Shown here piece by piece: positions 52,287-60,352 of a stretch of DNA of 64,000 bases (positions are counted from its first letter, which is position 1; each line of letters starts with the position of its first letter). Source of the DNA: Metapseudomonas sp043392685 (GTDB taxonomy: Bacteria; Pseudomonadota; Gammaproteobacteria; Pseudomonadales; Pseudomonadaceae). The notes below the pieces were generated by a model. It was not told the origin of the DNA, made no database searches, and saw nothing but the letters and a program-made list of their open reading frames with translations. Location: the NCBI GenBank assembly GCA_043392685.1, contig JBHZGM010000001.1; one strand, written 5' to 3'. The position numbers and the translations under genes are program-made.

Positions 52287-52739
52287 ATGCGCTATCAAGG
52301 ACGAAACCTGCGCAAAGGCCGCCTCTCCGAGCCCGGCCGAATCTACCTGCTGACCACCGTTACCCACAAGCGCGCTCCGCTGTTCGCCCATTGGGAAAAT
52401 GCCTGCGTGGTCGCGCGGGAAATCCACGCCATGCAGGATCCGGCAAGGCTGGAAACCCTCGCCTGGGTGCTGATGCCGGACCATCTGCATTGGCTCGTTC
52501 GACTGAACTCCGGGGCCCTGGGAGAACATGTCCGGCGAATGAAGTCACGCTCTGCCATAGGCGTGAATAAATTGCGGAATAACAGCGGCCGGTTCTGGCA
52601 ACAGGGCTTTCACGACCATGCCCTTCGCAGGGAAGAGGATTTGAAGGATGTCGCTCGCTACATCGTCGCCAACCCTCTGCGTGCCGGACTTGTCAAGAAA
52701 CTGGCTGACTATCCGTTCTGGAACGCTGTCTGGCTGTAA
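52287..52739 (+). CDS. REP-associated tyrosine transposase (RAYT)
   Basis: 150-residue Y1 HUH single-strand DNA transposase of the IS200/IS605-related RAYT class. The HUH motif is H66-L67-H68 in VLMPDHLHWLVRL and the nucleophile is probably Y125 in DVARYIVANPLRAGLV. RAYTs bind and cleave REP hairpins and are thought to have spread them; they are domesticated, single-copy genes. It lies inside the array of the very REP family (GTAG type) it presumably recognises. ATG 52287 has GAGGAG about 9 bases upstream. Confidence 0.93.
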   Translation: MRYQGRNLRKGRLSEPGRIYLLTTVTHKRAPLFAHWENACVVAREIHAMQDPARLETLAWVLMPDHLHWLVRLNSGALGEHVRRMKSRSAIGVNKLRNNSGRFWQQGFHDHALRREEDLKDVARYIVANPLRAGLVKKLADYPFWNAVWL

Positions 52740-52741
52740 CT

Positions 52742-53012
52742 GTAGGAGCGAGCTTGCTCGCGAAAAGGCCCCCCATTCGCCAGCAAGCTGGCTCCTACAA
52801 TGCGTGCCTTGCACCATCCGGACTGCCTCCCTGCCCGCGCTGTGCCTGTAGGAGCGAGCTTGCTCGCGAAAAGGCCCCCCCATTCGCCAGCAAGCTGGCT
52901 CCTACAATGCGTGCCTTGCACCAGCCGGACTGCCTCCCTGCCCGCGCTGTGCCTGTAGGAGCGAGCTTGCTCGCGAAAAAGCCCCCCCATTCGCCAGCAA
53001 GCTGGCTCCTAC
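52742..53012. repeat. Right block of the REP-doublet array (three units)
   Basis: Three more inverted REP pairs at 52742-52798, 52848-52905 and 52955-53012, period 106-107 bp, same orientation and spacer as the left block. The first begins two bases after the RAYT stop. The last overlaps the 3' end of the deacylase gene and contributes its TAG stop. Confidence 0.95.
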
Positions 53013-54022
53013 GGATCGAGCGCGCCCGAGGTCCAGGTGCTCGAAGTTTCGGAGCCGGTGAACTTGGCGGCAATCGCTCCCGCCTGGATCAGCCGGTCAC
53101 CATGGCGAGTGACCATCAGCCCGCTCTGCGGCGCCAGCAGCCGATGCTCGCTGGAAGGATCACCGGGCACGGCGACGATGCGCGCGAAACACTCTCCCGC
53201 CTGAACCACATCACCCAGTTCGCGCTCGAATACCAGCACCCCGGATACCGGCGCGAAGACCGTTTCCATATGCCCGATGGGCACCGCCCGCCCCTGCCAT
53301 GAGGGCAACTGCGCCGGCTCGGCGATCAGCCCGCGGACGCAGAGGAAGCGGTAGATCCCATCGGCATCCTGCTGCGCCAGGGCGTCGCTCACGTCCCCCT
53401 GGCCGCGCAGCTCGACGGTGGACACCAGGCGCCCCTCGAAGCGCCCTTCCGCGAGCCAGGGCGCAATCACCACTTCCTCGAAGGCGCCATCGCTGTCGCC
53501 TTCCCAGATGATCGCCACTTCGGCCCCGAGCGCCGCCGCCAGGTCCTGGCCGGCGGGCCAGAAGCACTGATGCAGGTAGACGTACGGCAGCGCCTGCTCA
53601 TCCGTGTGCAGGTCGAGGACGATGTCGGCGTCCGCCGCGAGCACGGCCAGCGCCTTCTGCCAGACCGCCAGGTTGCCGACCGGCCTGGCCTGCGCGAGCG
53701 ACTCCGGGAACCCACGGTTGAAGTTCCTGCCGCTGGCCTCGTGCAGCCGCCCGAGGATGCGCCCCTGGCGGAACTGGCCGATGCCCAGCGGATTGGCCTG
53801 GGGCACCACCGTCACGCAGCCGCGCAGCAGGCCCTTCTCGGCGGCCTCGATCAGGCGCGGCAGCAACTTGTGCAGCACCAGCATGCCGGCGATCTCATCG
53901 GCATGGACACCCGCCTGCAGATGAACCCTGGGGCCCGGCCTGCCACTGTCCAGGCGCCAGGCCGGCACCCGCAGCATGGCGCCGGAATCCCCCGGCACGC
54001 AGAGCGATACGTCTTCGATCAT
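53009..54022 (-). CDS. AstE/aspartoacylase-family zinc deacylase
   Basis: 337-residue M14-like zinc hydrolase. Ligands are H40 and E43 (GVHADE, a variant of the usual HxxE box) and H139 (DLHTDE); R99/R103 in SGRNFNRGFP and catalytic E204 (STVELRG) are in place. The C-terminal barrel-sandwich domain runs from ~255. Family members remove acyl groups from N-acyl amino acids (succinylglutamate, acetylaspartate, acetyl-diaminobutyrate); the exact acyl amino acid is unknown. ATG 54022 follows AGGAG by 7 bases. Divergent from the TetR gene and 3' to the island's transporter genes. The stop codon lies in a REP. Confidence 0.87.
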   Translation of the reverse strand: MIEDVSLCVPGDSGAMLRVPAWRLDSGRPGPRVHLQAGVHADEIAGMLVLHKLLPRLIEAAEKGLLRGCVTVVPQANPLGIGQFRQGRILGRLHEASGRNFNRGFPESLAQARPVGNLAVWQKALAVLAADADIVLDLHTDEQALPYVYLHQCFWPAGQDLAAALGAEVAIIWEGDSDGAFEEVVIAPWLAEGRFEGRLVSTVELRGQGDVSDALAQQDADGIYRFLCVRGLIAEPAQLPSWQGRAVPIGHMETVFAPVSGVLVFERELGDVVQAGECFARIVAVPGDPSSEHRLLAPQSGLMVTRHGDRLIQAGAIAAKFTGSETSSTWTSGALDP

Positions 54023-54120
54023 GTCCTGTCTCCTCATGGTCGCCGGAGCGCTCCGGACGGTTGGTTTGTCATCGAGCCAGGCGCTACTATCCCGGCCTAT
54101 CGAGCGAAGGAAATCGCCCC

Positions 54121-54744
54121 TTGGATACACCCCGCGAAAGACAGCCCCGCACCAACCCTGACGAACGCCGCGAGCATCTGGTGCGCGCCGCCCTGCGCTG
54201 CCTGGTCGCCGAGGGACATGCCGGCATTTCGGTGCGCCGCATCGCCAGGGAGGCCAATGTCGCCGTTGGACTGATCAATCACTACTTCGGCAGTATCGAC
54301 GCCCTGGTCGCGCAGGCCTACGAGACCCTCGCCAGCGAGGTCAACCAGGCCCTGATGGCACGCATCGAAGCCGCCGGACCGGCGCCTGCCGCGCGCCTCG
54401 AAGCCTACCTCACCGGCTACTTCTCGCCGCTCACCCTCGACCCCGACCTGCTCAGTCCCTGGGTGGTGTTCTGGAGCCTGATCCGCCATTCCCCGCAAGT
54501 GAACGAAGCCCACGAACGCACCTACGGCGGTTCTCTGGTGCTGCTGGAGCAACTGCTCTCGGAGCTGGCCAGGGAAGAAGGTTTTGCCATCGCCAAACCA
54601 CGCCTGGCGGCCATCGCCCTGTCGGCCATGCTCGACGGCCTGTGGCTGGAATGGTGCCTGAACCCCGCCAACTTCAGCGCCGAGGAAGGACTGGAAATCA
54701 GCCGCCGCTGGGTCGACAGCCTGCGCCGCGGCGCTTACGCCTGA
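54121..54744 (+). CDS. TetR/BetI-like transcriptional regulator
   Basis: About 207 residues: TetR HTH at ~15-60 (VRRIAREANVAVGLINHYFGS) and a BetI-like C-terminal ligand domain (LSPWVVFWSLIRHSP; ALSAMLDGLWLEWCL). Start is uncertain: TTG at 54121 gives a normal N-terminus and has AAGGAAA upstream; a GTG at 54061 would add 20 unlikely residues. It is divergent from the deacylase and convergent with the permeases, so it is the obvious local regulator; the effector is unknown. Confidence 0.85.
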   Translation: MDTPRERQPRTNPDERREHLVRAALRCLVAEGHAGISVRRIAREANVAVGLINHYFGSIDALVAQAYETLASEVNQALMARIEAAGPAPAARLEAYLTGYFSPLTLDPDLLSPWVVFWSLIRHSPQVNEAHERTYGGSLVLLEQLLSELAREEGFAIAKPRLAAIALSAMLDGLWLEWCLNPANFSAEEGLEISRRWVDSLRRGAYA

Positions 54745-54766
54745 ACCCTACAAGGTAAAGCTCCTC

Positions 54767-55462
54767 CTAATTCGCCCGGCGAAACATGCTGCGTCGCTCC
54801 GCCAAGCCGAAACCCGTTTCGATCATGAACGTCAGGCAGATGTAGATGCCCGCCACCAGCAGCAATGGCTGGTAGACCTGGAAGGTCTGCGCACGCACCA
54901 CGTTGGCGGCGCCCAGCAGGTCCACCACTGCCACGGTCGAAGCCAGCGCCGTGGACTTGAGCAGCATCACCGTTTCACCGGCCAGCGTTGGCAATAGCAA
55001 GCGGAGCGCCCGGGGCAGCCAGACCCGGAACAGCACCAGGCGCTGGCGCATGCCGAAGGCGGCGGCGGCCTCCAGTTCCCCCCGGGGCACCGACTTCATG
55101 CCCCCGCGAATCACCTCCCCCACATAGGCCCCCACCGAGAGCACCAGGGCGATGACGATGTACCAGAAACCATCGCGCAGGTAGGGCCAGAGGAAGCTGC
55201 CGCGGATCAGCGGGAACTGGGCGAACAGGCTGCCCAGGCCGTAATAGAAGATGTAGATCTGCACCAGCAGCGGCGTGCCGCGAATCACGCTGGTGTAGGC
55301 GAGGCTCGCCCCCGCCAGCAGCGGGTTGCGTGACATCCGCGCCAGGGCGACCAGCAGTGCCAGGGCGAAGCCCAGCACGGCGGAGATGACGAGGATGAGC
55401 AAGGTGGTGCCGAGGCCGCTGAGCAGCAGTTTGCCGTAGTCGAAGATCCAGGTAGCGGTCAT
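54767..55462 (-). CDS. Polar amino-acid ABC transporter permease (HisM type)
   Basis: 231-residue permease with five helices of the His/Glu/Gln/Arg/opine family. EAA loop is ELEAAAAFGMRQRLVLFRVWLPRAL. It pairs with the permease gene 13 bases upstream to form the membrane heterodimer. Substrate class is polar, probably basic, amino acid or opine. Confidence 0.92.
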   Translation of the reverse strand: MTATWIFDYGKLLLSGLGTTLLILVISAVLGFALALLVALARMSRNPLLAGASLAYTSVIRGTPLLVQIYIFYYGLGSLFAQFPLIRGSFLWPYLRDGFWYIVIALVLSVGAYVGEVIRGGMKSVPRGELEAAAAFGMRQRLVLFRVWLPRALRLLLPTLAGETVMLLKSTALASTVAVVDLLGAANVVRAQTFQVYQPLLLVAGIYICLTFMIETGFGLAERRSMFRRAN

Positions 55463-55475
55463 TGCCTGCCCTCGC

Positions 55476-56186
55476 TCACACCGACGGGGTCCAGCGACGG
55501 AAGCGCCGCTCGAGCCAGCCAGACAACAGGTTGGAGAGCACCGTCAGCAGGTAATAGAACGCCGCCGCGGTGAGATAGAAGGTCAGGTAGGAGCGTGTGG
55601 ACCCGGCCGCCTGTTTGGCGGTGAAGAGCAGTTCGTTGGTGCCCACCACGCTGATCAGGGCGCTGTCCTTGATCAGGTTGACCCAGAGGTTGGCCATGCC
55701 CGCCAGCGCGTTGGGCGCCATGATCGGCAGGGTCACGCGCCGGAACAGGCTGAAACCGTTCATGCCGAAAGCGCGTGCCGCTTCGATCTGGCCATGGGGG
55801 ATTGCCTGGATGGCACCCCGGAAGATTTCCGAGGCGTAGGCGCCCTGCACCAGCCCGAGCACCGCGATCGCCACCACGGTGCCGTTGAGCTTGACGTCGC
55901 CGTGGCCAAGCCAGGCGAACAGCTGGTTCAGCCCCATCGAACCGACGTAGTAGAGCAGGAGGATCAGCAACAGCTCGGGCACCGCCCGGCACAGGGTCGT
56001 GTAGCCGCGCATCAGTTGCGCCACGGGGCGCGGGCCATTGAGCTTGCCCATGGCGACGGCCAGGCCGATCAGCATGCCGACCAGGAAGGCGCCGACGGAA
56101 ATCTGCAGGGTTACCCACAACCCCTTCAGCAGCGCCGGTCCCCAGCCCTGGGCACCGAAGCCGACCAGTTCAAAGTAAGACTGCAT
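55476..56186 (-). CDS. Polar amino-acid ABC transporter permease (HisQ type)
   Basis: 236-residue permease of the same family. Its EAA loop is QIEAARAFGMNGFSLFRRVTLPIM. The N-terminus (GWGPALLKGLWVTLQISVGAFLVG) resembles HisQ/OccQ. It lies between the binding-protein gene and the HisM-type permease in one transcription unit. Confidence 0.92.
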   Translation of the reverse strand: MQSYFELVGFGAQGWGPALLKGLWVTLQISVGAFLVGMLIGLAVAMGKLNGPRPVAQLMRGYTTLCRAVPELLLILLLYYVGSMGLNQLFAWLGHGDVKLNGTVVAIAVLGLVQGAYASEIFRGAIQAIPHGQIEAARAFGMNGFSLFRRVTLPIMAPNALAGMANLWVNLIKDSALISVVGTNELLFTAKQAAGSTRSYLTFYLTAAAFYYLLTVLSNLLSGWLERRFRRWTPSV

Positions 56187-56247
56187 TGCAGGCCCTCATC
56201 CAGGCGAAAAGCGCGCCATCCCGACCAGGCCGGGATGGCGTCGGAGG

Positions 56248-57033
56248 TCACTGCTTCGGCGCAACGCTGACGTCGAAGTACTTGGCGGAGATGGCCTTGT
56301 AATCCTCGCTGGCCAGCAGCTTGCCGATGGCCTCGTCGAGCCTGGCCTTGAGGGCGGTGTCTTCCTTGCGCAGGCCGGCCCCCACGCCACGGCCGAACAG
56401 CGGGTCATGGGGCACCAGGCCCTTGTTCTCGATACCCGCGGCCTGCGCATCGGGGGATTTGAGGAAGGCGCTGATGGCAATGCCATCGGCCATCATCAGG
56501 TCGATGCGCCCCGCCACCAGGTCGGCGTTCACCGAATCCTGGGTGTCGTAGTAGCGCACGTCGGCGATGCCGTCGTAGTACTTCTTCAGGTAGTTGGAAC
56601 TCACGGTGGAGAGCTGCACGCCGATCGCCTTGCCCTTGAGTCCTTCCGGGGTGATGGCGATATCCAGCGCTGCGGGGGCGGCCACTGCCACCGGGGTGTC
56701 GTAGTAGGCGCGGCTGAAGGCGATCTGCTTTTCGCGCTCCTCGGTAACCGACATCGAGTTGAAGATCACGTCGACCTTCTTCGCCATCAGCGCGGGAATC
56801 AGCCCGTCCCAGGCCACCTCGTCGATCTCGCACTCGGCCTTCATCTGCGCGCAGAGGGCGTGGATCAGGTCAGGCTCGAAGCCCGCCCACTGGCCATTCG
56901 GCTGTTTGCTGGAGAATGGCGGGTAGGGTTCGGCCGCCATCGCGAACTTCAGGGTCTCGGCCTGGGCGCCTGCCGCGCCGGCCATGAGCATTACCGCACC
57001 TGCCATCCAACGTGCCAGTTGAGACTTCTTCAT
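56248..57033 (-). CDS. Periplasmic amino-acid binding protein (ArgT/HisJ/OccT-like)
   Basis: 261-residue family-3 solute-binding protein with signal peptide (AGAVMLMAGAAGAQA). Ligand-site segments are EPYPPFSSKQPNGQWAGFE, DVIFNSMSVTEEREKQIAFS and the C-terminal GRGVGAGLRKED. The SMSVTEER motif is typical of ArgT/HisJ/OccT, favouring basic amino acids or opines. ATG 57033 is used because it precedes MKKSQLARW. It lies 66 bases after the fusion gene. Confidence 0.9.
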   Translation of the reverse strand: MKKSQLARWMAGAVMLMAGAAGAQAETLKFAMAAEPYPPFSSKQPNGQWAGFEPDLIHALCAQMKAECEIDEVAWDGLIPALMAKKVDVIFNSMSVTEEREKQIAFSRAYYDTPVAVAAPAALDIAITPEGLKGKAIGVQLSTVSSNYLKKYYDGIADVRYYDTQDSVNADLVAGRIDLMMADGIAISAFLKSPDAQAAGIENKGLVPHDPLFGRGVGAGLRKEDTALKARLDEAIGKLLASEDYKAISAKYFDVSVAPKQ

Positions 57034-57099
57034 GGTTTCCGCCCTGCTTGATGTTGTTGTGGTTAGAGCTTTTCGAACTGGCCGCACCGGCGGCCGGAG

Positions 57100-59103
57100 T
57101 CAACGATTCTGGTGTGCCGTGACGAACTGCCGGCAACGCTCGCTGCGCGGCCGCAGGAAGACCTCCTGGGGTGGCCCTTCTTCTTCGATGCGCCCCTGGT
57201 GAAGGAAGGCGACGTGGCTGGAAACGTCGCGGGCAAAGGCCATTTCGTGGGTGACCAGGATCATGGTGCGGCCCTCTTCGGCCAGGGAGCGGATCACCCG
57301 CAACACCTCGCCGACCAGTTCCGGGTCGAGCGCCGAAGTGGGCTCGTCGAACAGCATCACCTTGGGCTCCACCGCCAGCGCACGGGCAATAGCCACCCGC
57401 TGCTGCTGGCCACCGGAAAGGAATGACGGGTATTCGTGGCGCTTGGCGGCCAGGCCGACCCGCTCCAGCAGGGCCTCGGCGCGATCGATGGCTTCGGCGC
57501 GGGTTTCGCGCAGGACCTGGATCGGCGCTTCGATGAGGTTCTCCAGCACGGTGCGGTGGGGCCAGAGGTTGAAGCTCTGGAACACCATGCCGAGCCGCGA
57601 GCGGATGCGGGTCAGTTGCTTCTGGTCCGCCACCACGGGCTCGCCGATGCGGTTGGTGGTGAGGCGGATGCTCTCGCCGTCGACCTTGACCGTGCCCTGG
57701 TTGGGAATTTCCAGCATGTTGATGCAGCGCAGCAGGGTGCTCTTGCCCGAGCCGCTGGCGCCGATCAGGGAGACGACGCCACCCTCCCGCGCGGTCAGCG
57801 AAACGCCCTTGAGCACTTCGAACTGGCCGAAACGTTTGTGGATGGAATCCACCTCCACCATCTTCGGCACCTCCGCTGCGGCCGCACTGGCGCCAGGTGC
57901 AGCAGTGGTGATGACCTCGATGACCGGGGCCGGCTTCAGGCCGGAGGCGAAGCGGCGGATGCGTGCACAGGCGTCCGCCAGCTGCTCCTCGCCCAGGCTG
58001 TAGGAGATCCGCACGAAACCGCTGGCGGCAGGGCCGAAGGCGGCGGCATCGAGGACCGCGACACCGGTTTCGCGGAACAGCTGCCAGGCGAATTCCAGGG
58101 AGCTGAGGCCGCTGCCCCGCACATCCAGCAGAACGAACATGCCCGCCTCGGGCCTGAGTACCTTGAGCGGCGCGCAGTCCTGCAGCGCGTCCACCACCAG
58201 GTCGCGGCGACGCCGGTAGAGCTCGCGCATCCCGGCAGTCACCTGGTCGTAGGCGAGCACCGCGGCCAGCGCGGCTTCCTGCACGAAACCCGGGAGCCCA
58301 TAGAGCATGTTGAGCGCAAGGTTCTCGATGTGCGCCACCAGCGCCGGGCTGGCGACCACCCAGCCGGTGCGCCAGCCGGTCATGGCGTGGGACTTGGACA
58401 GGCTGCCGATGCTCACGGTGCGCTCGCGCATGCCGTCGAGGGTGGCGAAGTACTGGTGCGGCTGCTCGAAGGTGAGGCTCTCGTAGACCTCGTCCACCAC
58501 CACCCACAGATCGTGCTGCCGGGCCAGGTCGGCGATGGCCTGCATCTCTTCCGCACTCAGCACCACGCCGGTCGGGTTGTTCGGGTTGGCGAAGAAGATG
58601 GCTCGGGTACGCTCGCTGATGGCGCCCTTCAGGGCCTCGAGGTCGGGACGGAATCCGCCCGCTGCCGGACAAGGCACCCGCACCAGACTGGCGCCGGTCG
58701 CCTTCAGGGTGGCTTCGTAGGTGACGTAGACCGGGTCGAAGACGATGACTTCATCCCCCGCTTCCAGCAGGCACATGGCGGCCGCATAAAGGCCGTTCTG
58801 CGCCCCCGCCACGAGGATGGCGCTGTCTGCCGAAACCGCCTGCCCGGTGAGGCGGCCATGCAGCTCGGCAATGGCCTGGCGCAGCTCGGGGCGGCCGGCG
58901 ACGTCGCAGTAATGGGTATCGCCGGCGCGAAGGGCTTCGATGGCGGCGTTGGTGATGGGTTCGGGGGTGGCGAAATCCGGGTCGCCAATGCTGAGGACTA
59001 TCACGTCCTCGCCCGCGCGCTGGGCGGCGATGGCCGCGTAGTGAATATCCCAGGCTGCTGTGCCTGGCCCTGCCATTCTCTCCACAAGCGAAGCGAAACG
59101 CAT
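57100..59103 (-). CDS. Fusion: AruH-like PLP aminotransferase + amino-acid ABC ATPase
   Basis: 667 residues in one uninterrupted frame. Residues 1-~388 are a complete class-I aminotransferase resembling arginine:pyruvate transaminase AruH: NPNNPTG (173-179), D204/Y207, PLP Lys K237 (SLSKSHAMTGW) and substrate Arg R365. A ~25-residue Ala/Pro-rich linker (~390-413) follows. Residues ~415-667 are a complete HisP-type ATPase: Walker A GASGSGKST (448-456), LSGGQQQR (562-569), Walker B VMLFDEP (582-588), His switch H619. No stand-alone ATPase exists nearby, so this must power the adjacent permeases. It suggests that the imported amino acid is transaminated at the transporter. ATG 59103 chosen by family. 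Confidence 0.9.
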   Translation of the reverse strand: MRFASLVERMAGPGTAAWDIHYAAIAAQRAGEDVIVLSIGDPDFATPEPITNAAIEALRAGDTHYCDVAGRPELRQAIAELHGRLTGQAVSADSAILVAGAQNGLYAAAMCLLEAGDEVIVFDPVYVTYEATLKATGASLVRVPCPAAGGFRPDLEALKGAISERTRAIFFANPNNPTGVVLSAEEMQAIADLARQHDLWVVVDEVYESLTFEQPHQYFATLDGMRERTVSIGSLSKSHAMTGWRTGWVVASPALVAHIENLALNMLYGLPGFVQEAALAAVLAYDQVTAGMRELYRRRRDLVVDALQDCAPLKVLRPEAGMFVLLDVRGSGLSSLEFAWQLFRETGVAVLDAAAFGPAASGFVRISYSLGEEQLADACARIRRFASGLKPAPVIEVITTAAPGASAAAAEVPKMVEVDSIHKRFGQFEVLKGVSLTAREGGVVSLIGASGSGKSTLLRCINMLEIPNQGTVKVDGESIRLTTNRIGEPVVADQKQLTRIRSRLGMVFQSFNLWPHRTVLENLIEAPIQVLRETRAEAIDRAEALLERVGLAAKRHEYPSFLSGGQQQRVAIARALAVEPKVMLFDEPTSALDPELVGEVLRVIRSLAEEGRTMILVTHEMAFARDVSSHVAFLHQGRIEEEGPPQEVFLRPRSERCRQFVTAHQNR

Positions 59104-59331
59104 GTTCGGGCCCCATTGCAAATGGTGGAATCCGGGTCACGTGGTTGCATCGGCGAACCGGCGAGTGGCCCAACCATAGCCAAGCATGAACGAGTGTTCA
59201 ATAACTTTTTTCGCCCTGCTCCAGCGGCCTCGCGCAATGCCCCGAGACAGAGCGGATGCACCATAAAAAACGCCCCGAAAGCCCCGGGAATGGGCATGCC
59301 AGGCGGGTTCCGGCGGTATATGCTGGCGACC

Positions 59332-60105
59332 ATGCTGATCGATACCCACAACCACCTGGATTTCCCCGATTTCGACGCCGACCGCGACGAGGTGCTGGCG
59401 CGCTGCCGCGCCCTGGGCGTGCTGCGCCAGGTCCTGCTCGGGGTGTTCCGCGACAACTGGCAGCGGGTCTGGGACCTGGCCAACGCCGAGGACGGCTTCT
59501 ACACCACCCTCGGCCTGCATCCGGTCTATCTGGCGCACCACCGGGACCAGCATCTGCTCGAACTGCGCGAGTGGCTGGAACGCCATGCCGGCCACCCAAA
59601 GCTGTGCGCCGTGGGGGAAATCGGCCTGGACTATTTCGTCCCCGAACTGGACCGCGACGCCCAGCAGCGTCTGTTCGAAGCCCAGCTGGCCCTGGCGGCC
59701 GAGTTCGAATTGCCGCCCCTGCTCCATGTCCGGCGCAGCCACGCGGCGGTGATCGCCACCCTCAAGCGCTTCCGCCTCAAGCGCCCCGGCATCGTCCACG
59801 CCTTCGCCGGTAGCGTTGAAGAAGCGAAGGAATACCGCAAGCTGGGCTTTCGCCTCGGCCTCGGCGGTGCCCCCACCTGGCCCCAGGCCAATCGCCTGCG
59901 CAAAGTGGTGGCCCAGCTGCCGCTGGAAGACATCGTGCTGGAAACCGACTCGCCGGACATGGCGCCCGCCATGCACCCTTACGGGCGTAACAGTCCGGAG
60001 TTCCTGCCGGACATCTGCGCGGCACTGGCACAGATTCGCGGCGTCACGCCCGAGGAACTGGCCGAGGCCAGCACGCGCAATGCCTGTGAGGTGTTCGGCT
60101 GGTAG
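59332..60105 (+). CDS. TatD-family metal-dependent hydrolase
   Basis: 257-residue TIM-barrel hydrolase of the TatD/YjjV group. Metal ligands are visible in IDTHNHLD, VGEIGLDYF, LLHVRRSH, VHAFAGS and LETDSPDM. TatD-type proteins act as DNases or other metal-dependent hydrolases in repair or quality control; the true substrate is uncertain. ATG 59332 or, four codons earlier, 59320. It is divergent from the fusion gene. A very long frame reaching back to 57436 is an artefact of antisense coding. Confidence 0.9.
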   Translation: MLIDTHNHLDFPDFDADRDEVLARCRALGVLRQVLLGVFRDNWQRVWDLANAEDGFYTTLGLHPVYLAHHRDQHLLELREWLERHAGHPKLCAVGEIGLDYFVPELDRDAQQRLFEAQLALAAEFELPPLLHVRRSHAAVIATLKRFRLKRPGIVHAFAGSVEEAKEYRKLGFRLGLGGAPTWPQANRLRKVVAQLPLEDIVLETDSPDMAPAMHPYGRNSPEFLPDICAALAQIRGVTPEELAEASTRNACEVFGW

Positions 60106-60149
60106 CCCTGCCGGCGGGGCGGCTTCTTCCCTGTGACACCCGGCAAGAC

Positions 60150-60197
60150 TGTGGGCTTCAGCCCACCATCGCCGGTCCGCGTGGGCTAAAGCTCACC
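60150..60197. repeat. GTGGGCT hairpin pair
   Basis: GTGGGCT-TC-AGCCCAC and, 31 bases on, GTGGGCT-AA-AGCTCAC (first hairpin at 60151-60166, second at 60181-60196). Together they look like another short Pseudomonas palindromic-repeat pair, between the TatD gene and the next element. Confidence 0.7.
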
Positions 60198-60236
60198 CTA
60201 CCAGGCTGGCAGCACTGGCAGCGGAGCGGCTCCTCC

Positions 60237-60332
60237 TTGTGGGGGCGAATTCATTCGCTAAGCAGACCGCAGGTCTGCCTTGGAGCCCGGGGCAGCTGCG
60301 CTGCCCTTCGCGAATGAATTCGCCCCCCACAA
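60237..60332. repeat. GTGG-type REP doublet element, copy 5
   Basis: ~96 bp with ends GTGGGGGCGAATTCATTCGC and GCGAATGAATTCGCCCCCCA. Hairpin 1 is GCAGACC-GCA-GGTCTGC (perfect; same as the half copy at 26661); hairpin 2 is GGCAGC-TGC-GCTGCC. Lies between the convergent TatD and chemoreceptor genes. Confidence 0.9.
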
Positions 60333-60352
60333 TGGCACCCGGCAAGTCAGAG

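Noticed and set aside
51831..53012. Regularly spaced repeats resembling a CRISPR array
   Set aside because: The repeats are inverted REP doublets, the spacers are nearly identical to each other, the units surround a RAYT gene, and no cas gene is present.
57436..59331. Very long plus-strand open frame continuous with the TatD gene (889 codons)
   Set aside because: It runs antisense through the aminotransferase-ATPase fusion, has no recognisable domain before residue ~630, and arises from GC-rich codon bias; only 59332-60105 is TatD.
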